Shown: positions 11,698-24,204 of the stretch, one piece after another
How the letters are laid out: each line of letters opens with the position of its first letter
How positions within the stretch are numbered: the stretch's first letter is position 1
Source of the DNA: Anthoceros angustus
Taxonomy: Eukaryota; Streptophyta; Anthocerotopsida; Anthocerotales; Anthocerotaceae
Length of the DNA: 64,000 nucleotides
Assembly: GCA_010909165.1 (NCBI GenBank)
Contig: MU008159.1
Location: forward strand, 1,860,001-1,924,000
Direction: 5' to 3'
Notes under the pieces: generated by a model
The model's input: the letters and a program-made list of their open reading frames with translations, nothing else
The model's database searches: none
Told to the model about the DNA's origin: nothing
Translations under genes and position numbers: made by a program

Positions 11698-11911
11698 GGA
11701 CAGGAGCGTGTCTACATTCCGCCCTCAATCCGGAAAGAGTCGACGTTTTCTGGCGTTTTCCTTACATCAGGTAGTGCTGAAGGAGGCGATAAGTTGTAAC
11801 AGAAGAGAAGAATGGGTACCACAGACAAGTGGTTGCTCTATTCCAAGTGGTTCACGACATCCTTGACACCGACGACGGGCTACAAATTACAATCTGCTCA
11901 GTTGAATCCTG
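11698..11911 (-). promoter_or_regulatory. Short KRR1-DTW intergenic gap
   Basis: Only 214 bp separate the KRR1 stop from the DTW-gene start on the same strand. The gap must hold the KRR1 3' UTR and terminator and the DTW-gene promoter/5' UTR. No TATA box or poly(A) signal stands out. Confidence 0.4.
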
Positions 11912-14149
<2,238 letters not shown>

Positions 14150-14441
14150 CGCGGTCCCCTGACCTTGGTGAAAGTAATCTGTGATCACCAAAAGGCACAG
14201 CGTCACGCTGAAATTAACGTGGTGCTGGAACACTGTCCAACAACTAAGTACAAGTCCACTCCCATTAATTTATGTAAACATTTGGCAGCACCTAATCCCA
14301 CACGTGCCATTTCGAGAGGAGTCCCAATTCGGAATTCTTTTATCTTTGTAGAAATGAAGATATTTAAAATTACCAAAAACTAAAAATAATTAAACAAATA
14401 ACTTGCGAAACAACTAATTTAGGATCGTAGACCAAATAGCG
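14150..14441 (-). promoter_or_regulatory. KRR1 upstream region
   Basis: About 290 bp remain between the KRR1 start and the direct repeat next to the large element. Any 5' UTR, upstream intron and core promoter must lie here or reach into the element. The stretch is AT-rich around 14335-14410. No TATA box can be assigned. Confidence 0.4.
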
Positions 14442-14447
14442 CACAAG

Positions 14448-14475
14448 TATGGAATACCGATCTCGTCAGGAAGCC
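14448..14475 (+). repeat. Left 28-bp terminal inverted repeat
   Basis: Perfect reverse complement of 42267-42294. The outer flank is CACAAG at 14442-14447. If the outermost bases G/C are included, the inverted match is 29 bp and overlaps the direct repeat by one base. Confidence 0.85.
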
Positions 14476-14509
14476 GGTGTGTGAGTTTTTTCTATTCTAC
14501 GGAAGATGC

Positions 14510-15605
14510 TGCGCATCTTCAAGATGCCTTCGACATCGCGCCACATCAGGACTGACAGTAGCGGCACAAAGTTTTTGTCTCGAACTTGGCCCCAGTGTTG
14601 GATCTTGTCATCCACTTTTCTTTACGCTATTTAGGGTTTATGTTTGTACATACTCATGTTTAGGGTTTCCCACCACATGGACATATATATCGGATCGGAC
14701 ATGTCTCGGCCCCGTGGAAGCCCCGACTGGGCATGGTGCCGTTCAAATTGCGTTTCCCTTTCACCGTCGTGGCCGGATGTTCGCCGCGAACATCTTGATC
14801 CGATGTTTTTCCCATTGCATCTCCTTTGCGTGCCAAACAAGGTGGCCATCGAAGGTGATGTGCAGGATACTAATCGTGCAAAGCTTCCTCCCCTGGCACT
14901 TCACCTTTGAAAGCCGAACACATTGCGGGAAGGAAACCGGTGCAATCACGGGCATTACGGATCTGAAAATGCTTCACACTCTCCCTCCTCAACCTCATCA
15001 AAGCAGGCAATGTCCTTTGCGTCCTACAAATCCACTTCCGGTCCTACGGACCGCCACAAGCGCATCTTCAAGATGCTGCCTTCGACATCGCGCCACATCA
15101 CTCGAGACTGACAGACGTAAGGCACAAAGTTTTTGTCTCGAACTTGGCCCCAGTGTTGGATCTTGTCATCCACTTTTCTTTACGCTATTTAGGGTTTATG
15201 TTTGGCACACTCATGTTTAGGGTTTCCCACCACATGGACATATATATCGGATCGGACATGTCTCGGCCCCGTAGAGCCGAGCTCTGGGCATGGTGCCGTT
15301 CAAATTGCGTTCCCTTTCACCGTCGCGTGGCCGGATGTTCGCGAACATCTTCGATCCGATGTTTTTCCATCGTGCATCTCTCCTTTGCGTGCGAAACAAG
15401 GTGGCCATCGAAGGTGATGTATGCAGAGATACTAATCGTGCAAAGCTTCCTCCCTGGCACTTCACCTTTGAAAGCCGAACACATGCGGGAAGGAAACCGA
15501 TTGCAATGCGGGCATTACAGATCGAAAATGCTTCACACTCTCCCTCCTCAACCTCATCAAGCAGGCAATGTCTTGCGTCCTACAAATCCACTTCCGGTCC
15601 TACAG
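14510..15605. repeat. 550-bp direct tandem duplication with telo-boxes
   Basis: Copy 1 is about 14510-15057 and copy 2 about 15058-15605. Both begin GCGCATCTTCAAGATG and contain TTTAGGGTTT telo-box words (14629, 14659; 15187, 15215), CCACATGGACATATATATCGG and GGTCCTAC. The copies differ by short indels. In plants telo-boxes often occur in promoters of translation-related genes; here they belong to a repeat. Confidence 0.85.
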
Positions 15606-16540
15606 ACACCCGCGCGCGCATCGCGTTCAACCAAAAAACATCCGAACATAGTGCGCTCACACCTCATGGTGGGGCGCTCCTAAACAAAAACACCTCCCTA
15701 CGCCACGGTCGAGCGGAAGAGCCTCGAGCGAGCCCTCCATCCTCTTGTGCTCCGGAACTTGGCTCCTCCTCAGACTTCCGTTCGCCCCTGTCTTTTCTTT
15801 GTGGAGGGGAGATATCCCTCACGGACATGGGAGGTGCACCCGGTTATGGCCATGGGGCAGTGCACCGGCATCCCTGTGAGGTTGGGGAGGCGGGTTCATC
15901 CCGGCACCAATGGGAAGGGGACCGAGCCCCGGAAGGCGTGGCGGGGGCGATTGGAGGGTGGCATCCACCACAACCGCACTTGCACATTGGCCCGATGGCA
16001 TGGAGGATGCGGCCATTCTTTGCGTTCATGTATTCCATGAGCCTTGAAACAGCTGTTCCAGGCTGCGTTGTCGGCCCGGTCGTCAGTCTGTCCATCACTC
16101 CCTCCATGTCGGTGCGGTGGACCCTCGGGTTGCGCACCTTCTCCACCACTTCAAGAAGGAGGCGATGGCGCCCGTCATGGCGGCGTCGATTACTGCATTG
16201 GACTTCGCCGTTGCTACCATACTCGGAGCTCCATTGGGTGGATGCCCCTGTGTTCGGCCTTGGGCGGTGGCCCCTCCCAGTGCTGGCCCCATTCACGCCT
16301 CTCGGCGGCAGGGGTTCGCCCCTCCGGCACTCTCGCCTTGCATCTTCGCCGCCGCCCGCCCGCCGCTGGGTCTGCCCCCATTCTTCCTCTTCCTCGGGTG
16401 CCCGGTGCCTCGAGCTCAACGATGAGCTCGGCCAGCTCTTCCCTCAGCCTTCCTGCCTCCTCAGCTCGCGGCCGCGCCCCGCTCGATCTTGGCGGCGCTC
16501 CACGTCCGTATAGCGGATGCGGACGAAGTTCCGTTTTGTC
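15606..16540. other. GC-rich single-copy part of the large element
   Basis: Very GC-rich with few stops on either strand, so long overlapping frames exist on both strands (for example 15290-16513 plus and 15844-16419 minus). None shows a recognisable domain. I see no gene here. Confidence 0.5.
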
Positions 16541-16543
16541 GTA

Positions 16544-17400
16544 GATGACCTGTAGGGCTGGTCTCGTCCACTCGTCCACACCGCAAACCCAACTCGCGGA
16601 CATATGAGTACGGGCATGGCAAAGTTCACCACTTGCAACCCGGCATTACGAGGCATGACAATGAACGAACCCACCGGCATTGTCAAACACATTGCGATCC
16701 GGATTGTGCGTGTTCACCTGAGTCTTCCGATTGTGTGGCCGCGCTCCCTCGCCCCGCCGTTCGCAACCCGTCCACGTCTCCATGTCGTCCTGGGCGCCTC
16801 CTCTCCCTCCTCGGTTTCGTTCTCCTCCACTCTCACCGGGCGCCCCGCAGGCTCCTTCCCGGCACGGAGCCGCTTGCCCCACCATCCTCATACGCCTCGT
16901 CCCCACCTCCTCCGCCCCTCACGCACGTCCAGTATAGCGGATGCGAACGGGTTCCTGCTGTAGATGACCTGTAGGGCTGGTCTCGTCCACTCCGTCCACA
17001 CACCGCAAACCCAACTCGCGGACATATGAGTACGGGCATGGCAAAGTTCACCACTTGCAACCAAAGATTACGAGGCATGACAATGACAATCGAACCCACC
17101 AGCATTGTCAAACACATTGCCACGGCGGATTGTGCGTGTTCACTTACCATGAGTCTTCCGATTGTTGTCCGGTGGCCGCGCTCCCCTTCGTTCGCAACCT
17201 CCACGCCTCGTCCGTGGCGCGCCTCCCTCCTCGGTTGCTTCTCCTCCACTCTCACCGGGCGCCCCGCACGGCTCCTTCCCCCGGAGCCGCTTGCCCCACC
17301 ATCCTCACCGCCTCCGCCCCACCTCCTCCGCCGCCCACGGCACGCCCCGAGAAGGAGGCGCAAGGGATGCGGTCCTCCGTCACGGCATGCGCCTGTGTTT
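16544..17400. repeat. 420-bp direct tandem duplication
   Basis: The words GATGACCTGTAGGGCTGG, ATATGAGTACGGGCATGG and CACCACTTGCAACC appear near 16544-16640 and again near 16964-17060. GCGCCTCC and CTCACCGGGCGCCCCGCA follow in both copies. Differences are small indels plus substitutions. Confidence 0.8.
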
Positions 17401-17514
17401 GCACCTCGCCTTGGCGCAACCACATGGGTTGCGATCCTTAGCCGCCTTGCGGTAGTTGGTGGGGCGCAGCGAATGTCGGCTGAGGCTCGAAGGCTGCTGC
17501 GGCCCTCGGCGCGC

Positions 17515-18340
17515 ATGCGGCCGAGCCATCCTGCTGCGCCATTGGCGGGCATGCGGTGAGCCACCCTCACTGCGGCCATTGGTGGCTGCGGTCGACCGAT
17601 CCACCCCTTCCCTACGGTCGGCACCCGGCCGTCATCCTCCCGCTGCGGCCCGGCGCATCGACAGCTGCTGCTGCGCGACCCTCGGTGTCGCCTTCAACGA
17701 CCCCTCATCTGCGGTCCGGGGCAGATGCATCGCCCCTCTGCCCCTCCGGGTTTGGGCGGGGCAAACCGGCGACCATCGCTGCCGCAGCGACCCTTTGTGA
17801 AAGCGACACCTCCCGGCCGCTTGTTGGGGGCGCCCGGTAGCCGAAGGCTGGAGGGCTCCACCAAAGCGGCATCGGGATGCCTCATCGCGGCCGAGCCATC
17901 CCACTGCTGCAGCCATTGGCGGGCATGCGGGCGAGCCACCCTCACTGCGGCCATTGGGCTGCGATCGGCCGATCCACCCCCCTGGGCGTCGGCACCGCGG
18001 CCGTCCTCCTCACTGCGGCCCTGCGGCGCATGCAGCAACCCGGCTGCTGCTGCGACCCTCGGTGTCGCCTTCAACGACCCCTCATCTGCGATCCGGGACT
18101 TCCTTGGCGGCAATCGGCCCCTCACGCCCTCCGGGTTTGGGCGGGTAAAGCCGGCCATCCGCTGCCCCCGGACCCTTTGTGGGTGCAGACCTCCGGTGCC
18201 GGCTTGTTGGGGGGCCCCAGGTGGCACGCCAGGCTGCGGAGGGCTCCACCAAGGCGGCATCGGGATGCCCCGCCTCGGCATCGCGACGACCGAGCCCTCC
18301 GCTGCTGCATGCTCGTCCGTGGGCAGCTGTCTTCAAGCAT
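17515..18340. repeat. 370-390-bp GC-rich repeats, about two and a half copies
   Basis: ATTGGCGGGCATGCGG followed by GAGCCACCCTCACTGCGGCC occurs at about 17540 and 17915. CGACCCTCGGTGTCGCCTTC followed by AACGACCCCTCATCTGCG occurs at about 17680 and 18055. GGGCTCCACCAAAGCGGC or AAGGCGGC occurs at about 17852 and 18240. Confidence 0.75.
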
Positions 18341-18849
18341 TACTGCGGCCCTCGGTGGGCTGGCCCTGCCTCCGCTCCGCTCGCTGCCGGGGGCGAGCGA
18401 TGCCCCGCCGCCGCATCGGCCATTTCCTCATCGTCGCCACCGCCATGGCGGTGCTCCATGCCCCCCCCGGCCATGCCTTCCGGTCGCCTCCTCCTCCCGT
18501 CCGACATGCATGGTGTGTCGAGCTCCATGTCTTCCACCTCGCCGCCCGCCTATCGCAAAACGCCTATGCTCGTGAGCTTCCACTTTGAAAAGTGGCACTT
18601 GGAGTTCTTGGTGAAGAGCCCCAACTTGCGCCCCAAGAAATGCTCTGTTATGCACTTTCGGTGGCATTTGGCACCCCAATGCATCACGTTGCCACCGGTA
18701 GCGACTGTTTGGCGCTTCGCGCCAAGCTGCATTCTGACTATTCGATTTCAACACCGCGGTTGCATGGTGCATGTTGCCACGCTTTCGATTGCGGTGCGGT
18801 TCCAACCTTCTAACTGCTTACTTGCTTGAGTCCGGACGATCGTTGACCG

Positions 18850-20150
18850 CTAGTCAACCTACCACTTCCGCCTTTTCCGATGTGTTCACGCCATCTATCC
18901 ATGGCATCTACACGGTACTTGCCTTTCGCCTTGCCTATAAATAGGAAGAAAAGTCCTTCGCATTTGGACCAATGTCACATGTGCATTGCCTATGGATGGC
19001 ATCCACATGGTATGTATGCATGATGGCTGGTTGACATGTGATGCATGAACATTTGTACCTAGATCTTTGTGCCATGGCACAATCCATGTATGTGCACCGT
19101 CATGCATGTCGGGAAGGGTACCATGCCACATATAAAGGTCACGTGCGTATATAGAGAAGACATAAAATCAAAACCCAAGGAAAAGGTGCCCATGACACGG
19201 CATCTACGTGACATGGTCACATGCATCACATGTCAACCGGCATCATGCATACATACCATGTGCATGTGCATCGTGATATATGTTCGCGGTACTCGGCATA
19301 CATACGTCAGCGAATCTATATAGAAAAGACCTAAAATCAAAACCCAAGGAAAATGTGCACATGGAAAGCACATGGTATGCATGCATGCGGGATGGATGGT
19401 TGACATGTGAAGTATGTGAACATGTATACCTAGATGCTGTCATGGGCACCTTTTCCATCTATGTGCATCGTGATGCATGTTCGGTACTATGACACATATA
19501 TAGGTCGGTAGCATCTATATTCAAACTACGTAAACACCATAACCCAAGGAAAAAGTCGTTCTTGATTGCATGAATATCAATTGTTCGAAGGCCAAGGACA
19601 AGTGGGATTACAAATATACCTAAGCGCCTACCATCGGTGGTGGCACTCCATCAACAGTTCCGGTTTTTGCCTATATATGGGCTACCCAACCATGGACTAC
19701 CAACTACACGCTACTTGCCTATCCGCCCTACACCTATATATAGGAAGAAACGTCCTTGGCCTTTGGACCCTTGGCCTTTGGACCAATGTCACATGTGCAT
19801 CGTGATGCATGAACATGTCTACCTAGATCTTTGTCATGGCACAATCAACCTATGTGCATCGCGATGTTTGTAAGGCACAATTACTCGACACATATATAGG
19901 TCACCGCACCTATATAGAAAATACCTGAAAATCATAAACCAAGGAAAAGGGCTAGTAGGTTGTTAAGCGCATAAATATCATTTGTTCAAAGGCCAAGGAG
20001 AAGTAGGACTCTAAATAGATCAGTGCCTACCATCGGTGTGAGGTGGTGCTTCATCGAGAGTCCCGGTGGTTTTGCCTATATATGTGGGCTACCCAACCTA
20101 TGATTCTTCGATTGTACATGTTTGTCATAAAGGATAGGCATACCCGTCCC
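18850..20150. repeat. AT-rich satellite field with TATA-like words (left)
   Basis: Degenerate tandem units contain CCTATATATAGG or CCTATAAATAGG, ACCCAAGGAAAA, ATGTGCATCGTGATGCATG, and GGCCAAGGACAAGT. The reverse complement of the same units fills 30950-32420. Units are irregular, about 180-250 bp apart. The TATAAATA and TATATATA words look like core-promoter elements, but no adjoining gene is seen. Confidence 0.75.
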
Positions 20151-20620
20151 TTCTTTTCTCTTTTCCCTCTTCTCACCTTTGGGAACCGCATTGTCTAGTG
20201 GGACGTCGGTTCGCTGTCTTTCGCAATGGCGCACCTGCGCCGCAATGCTCATGACTAAGCGGTCGCAATGGTCATATAGCTACTTGGTTTCATTTGGTGA
20301 TTCTCGGTTTGGTCCAAAGGCCAAGGTCTTCCTTCCATTCATTGATTGACATATTGGTGCAAAGGCCAAGGAGTTTTGTTCCTTCATTGCCAATGTGAAA
20401 GCTCCAAAGGCCAATGAGTATTTTCCCTTTCATGGTCGGGATGGTCCAAAGGGAAGGCCTTGTCTTCGTATATATAGGCGAGGCGGGATAGGCAAGTACC
20501 GTGTAGTTGGGAAATGGATTTTCTTCCTACATGAATCGGACCTTACATTGGACCATTCGTCAATCCGGATTACATTTTAGTCCTTGGCCTTTGGGCGTCA
20601 ACGAGAAAATCATGTCATGA
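20150..20620. repeat. Scattered CCAAAGGCCAAGG words
   Basis: GGTCCAAAGGCCAAGG-like words recur at about 20312, 20360, 20403 and 20440, spaced by tens of bases. They resemble the GGCCAAGGA word of the neighbouring satellite, so this is probably its degenerate edge. Confidence 0.55.
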
Positions 20621-20622
20621 AC

Positions 20623-20695
20623 TAGTCCTCGGCCTATGGCCCAATGGCGAAAACAACGATGTTGTTTTCGTCATTGGGCCATAGGCCGAGGACTA
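20623..20695. repeat. 35-bp-arm near-perfect hairpin
   Basis: Arms 20623-20657 and 20661-20695 are reverse complements with one mismatch, separated by only three bases (GAT). The left arm starts TAGTCCTCGGCCTATGGC. The arm carries the GGCC-rich word of the nearby satellite, so the hairpin may be a head-to-head junction of two satellite units. Confidence 0.9.
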
Positions 20696-20879
20696 AAGGA
20701 TAATCTGACACATGAAAACGAAAACAAAATCGTTGTGCTTTGGACCCCGACCACTACAGGCAAATTCGTCATTAGGCTTTGGACCGATTACAAATTCAAC
20801 TGCGGATCCCTTGGTTTGCGAAACACCAAACTTATGGAGGAGTATAAAGTGCCTTTGCTACCGCCATTCCACAACCACT

Positions 20880-22620
20880 CTTCCACTCGCGATCGCGGCC
20901 ATTGCTATTATGAGCAGCCGCCATCGCCACCCAGCAAGTTCACGCTATGCCTCCGGTGATTGCGGCGGGGCGCAATCAATGCACCTCCTTTGGAGGCCAT
21001 TCCTGCGCCTCTCGCCGGTCCGTCGCCGCCCCTCCACTGCACATTCGAAGGACCTTCCTCCCACCGCATAAGGCACCGCGCGCTGCACAACGACGGATGG
21101 TGTGCGCGTGCGAGTGGGCTCACCATCGATGATGCACCAAAGCGCCTTCCCTCCGCATCCGCGACTGCGCTGCATCCCCTTCTTCCACACGCATTCCAAA
21201 CTCCTCCGGCGTCATGCCCAGCACCTCACCGGCACGGCACGATGGCCCATACCTCGCTGTCTCATCGAGGAGCACCACGACCGCGACCGCACTTCCACGT
21301 CGCACACTTCCTGCAGTTGTCTTCTTCCAGCGCTGTCCCTCAGCTCTCGCATCCGATGTACAGCAAGAACTTTGAGCTGTCCACCCCTCGGATTGTCACA
21401 ATGACAACAACCTTGCTCGGCGGTAGCTGCACCACCCTCGCAGTCGCCATGCGTACCCGGTGCACGCTCCACACTGGAAGACCTTCCGCCTCCAAAACCC
21501 CACTGGCCGCACCTCTTTCCATTTGCCCATTGTGATTGTCGGGCAGGCCGCAGCCGATTGGAACCTCTGGCGGACTGCACTTCCGTTCCCGCGCCATTCG
21601 ACCTGGCCCGGCGCAAATGCCACCGCCAACCCTCATTTTCCGTATTATTGCGCCCGACCTTGTTTCATCCATTCTCAATTGGTGACGGAAAGCAATTCAC
21701 GTCGAGGCGGCCGTCTGTTCCACATGCGGTTCGATCGTATCCGTCGCCGCAAACCAAGAAGTGAGTGCGGACGGGCTCAAAGTCTCTTCACATTAGTGCC
21801 CTCTTGTGCGGGGCCGGGACAAACACAACCGAAAACCACTTGCGGTCTCTAATGAAGCAGTCCGACTCGAGGCCTTTCAAGCGTTCCCATACACGGAGTT
21901 CATGCGGATGGCTTGTCACCCGCGTGGCCATCACGAGCTTGAGACATAGGCGGGAGGCGATGAGTGCGAGCACGTCCTCGCTGGCTGCCCAAATGCCCGG
22001 AGGAACTTGCACGACCACCATTGGCACCTGCGTAAACTCGCGGTGATGAAGGTGAGCAGTGCGCTCTATCGCCGAATGACATCTCTCGACGATTTCACGA
22101 ACATTTCTCTAAAGCTGCGGCAAGCGCCTCGAATCTCACTCACTCGAGGAACGCCACCGCATCCATGCGTGGCGGTGAAGAACTTGGTGACACTCTCAAA
22201 CGTGCACTCCCTAGACACTCCAACATGGCCCTCTTGTCCGTGCACCACATGCGGAACCCTCTCCCACCCACCCGCGTGCGGGCACTCGGTGAATAAAAGC
22301 GGTCCTGCACCTTCTTCCGAATCGCGCGCCACCGCCCGGGACATGCGAGGGCTTGTCGGCCACATGCTTGAAAAATCCGGGATGCGCCATCGGACCAGCG
22401 GCCGATGAAATCGCAGCGCTCCTCTTCGCCTGCCGAGCCCAGCGTTTCGATTCTTGGAGGATGGCCATGGTGTGGGTGGGTTGTCAACATATCCGTCTTA
22501 AAAGCCCTCTTCAACGTCCTCTCTGCGCATCCTTCCACTCCTTGTGCACGCCATCCTTTTGGCTCCCTAGTGCGTGCGAGTGTGGCAAATGTCATGGGAC
22601 GACTCACCTCAATGCCATTT
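20880..22620. other. GC-rich part of the large element, no gene seen
   Basis: No recognisable domain or clear internal duplication. Overlapping open frames on both strands are explained by the base composition. Confidence 0.4.
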
Positions 22621-22779
22621 GCCGGCATGTAGCGGTGAAGAACATGGCACCTGAAGGAGGCATCTGCCGTCGTCAGCGCACCTGCACATTTTGCATCAAT
22701 TTACAGCCAAATATCTTACCATGCTGCTGTAGGGGTCGGATGCACTCACGGCGATGTGGTAATGTGTACCGGCAGCGTT

Positions 22780-23960
22780 GCGTTGAACCGCCGTCCACAA
22801 ATGACGGCGACTCCAGTACTTCGGGCCTCGGCGATGCCGTCGCGCACGTCCTTTCCAACCTCGTGGACTACATCACCGTGTCCCGTGCAGATCGCACTCT
22901 AAGCGGTGGGAAAGGTCCCCCTCCCCGGCCGTGAAATTGTCGAGCAGTTGTTGGCACTCCATGCCCGCCTCAACGCAATCACCAATGGCGTCGTTGCGAA
23001 CCCCATCGGCGTGCAATAATGGCATCTTGCACTCACGAGGGTTAGGATGTCCTCGAATCGCCGCTCCCGCTCCGTTGACGGCATCTGAGCCTTCTCGGTC
23101 ACGCCGCATCGCAGCGTGTGCGGCATCGTCCTCGCTGGAATGCCAGCGCGCGTCTGCCGTTCTTTCTCCTTCCTCCGCCCTACCTCTGGGCCCATGCGGC
23201 TGCGGTGCGGTGGAGCATCTCGTCCTCATCCATCGCGAACCTCAAGTTGGTGCTATTCGCGTTATGCGCAACTCTTCCGCCGTCATGGATCGAAGGTCCG
23301 GTCGTCCATGTCCTCGAAGGCGCACCGGTGGAGGCCTCTGCGTCCGAAGAACCCGATGGTGGCGATGTGGTAATGTGTAGCAGCACCGGCGACAGCGTTG
23401 CGCCGTCCACAAATGACGGCGACTCCAGTACTTCCGAGCCTCGATGCGTCGTAGGCCCGTCCACTCCAACCTCGTGGACTACATCACCGTGTCCGTGCAC
23501 AGTGCGTCACTCTAAGCGGTGGAAAGGTCCCCCCTCGGCCGGTGTCGAAATTGTCGAGCGTTGTTGGCACTCCATGCCCGCCTCAACCGCAATCACCGCG
23601 GCGTTTGCGAACCCCATCGGCGTGCCCTGCAATAATGGCATCTTGCACTCACGGAGGTTAGGATGTCCTCGAATCGCCGCTCTGCTCGTTCGGACGGCAT
23701 CTGAGCCTTCTCGCAAACGGCCCGCAGCAGCGCGGCATCGTCGCTTCCTGCCGCCGGAATGCCAGCGCGCGTCGGCCGTTCTTTCTCCGCCTTCCTCGGT
23801 CGCCGCTCGAAGCCCCCGCGGTGCTGCGGTGCGATCGGAGCATCTCGTCCTCATCCATCGCGAACCTCAAGTTGGTGCTATTCGCGTTATGCAACTCTTC
23901 CGCCGTCATGGAGCGAAGGTCCGGTCGTCCATGTCCTCGAGAAGGCGCACCGGCGGAGGC
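22780..23960. repeat. 620-bp direct tandem duplication
   Basis: GCCGTCCACAAATGACGGCG at about 22790 and 23402, GTTGTTGGCACTCCATGCCC at about 22945 and 23560, and CATCCATCGCGAACCTCAAG at about 23227 and 23854 define two direct copies. The first boundary may be a little earlier (TAGCGGTGAAGAAC at 22630). Confidence 0.8.
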
Positions 23961-24204
23961 GCGCTGCGTCGAAGAACCCCTGGATGGTGGCGGTCGAACA
24001 TTTCCGGCCGTCCATGCCTTGGACCATCGGATGCGAGCCCTTGGTCGTACTGCGCCCGTGTCCACGAGATGTTGCAGCCTTGCAAGCGGCCGCCCCATGT
24101 TCCGATCGCCATTCCGCCTTCTCGCAAGTGACCCAAAATTTGAGAAAGAAGCTCCTCTCGATGGCTCGCCTCGCCCGCGCGCCGCGCCTTCAGCCTTCCC
24201 TGCG

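Noticed and set aside
15290-16513. 407-aa open frame in the giant element
   Set aside because: It overlaps equally long frames on the other strand in very GC-rich sequence, has no domain, and starts inside a tandem duplication. Stop-poor composition explains it.
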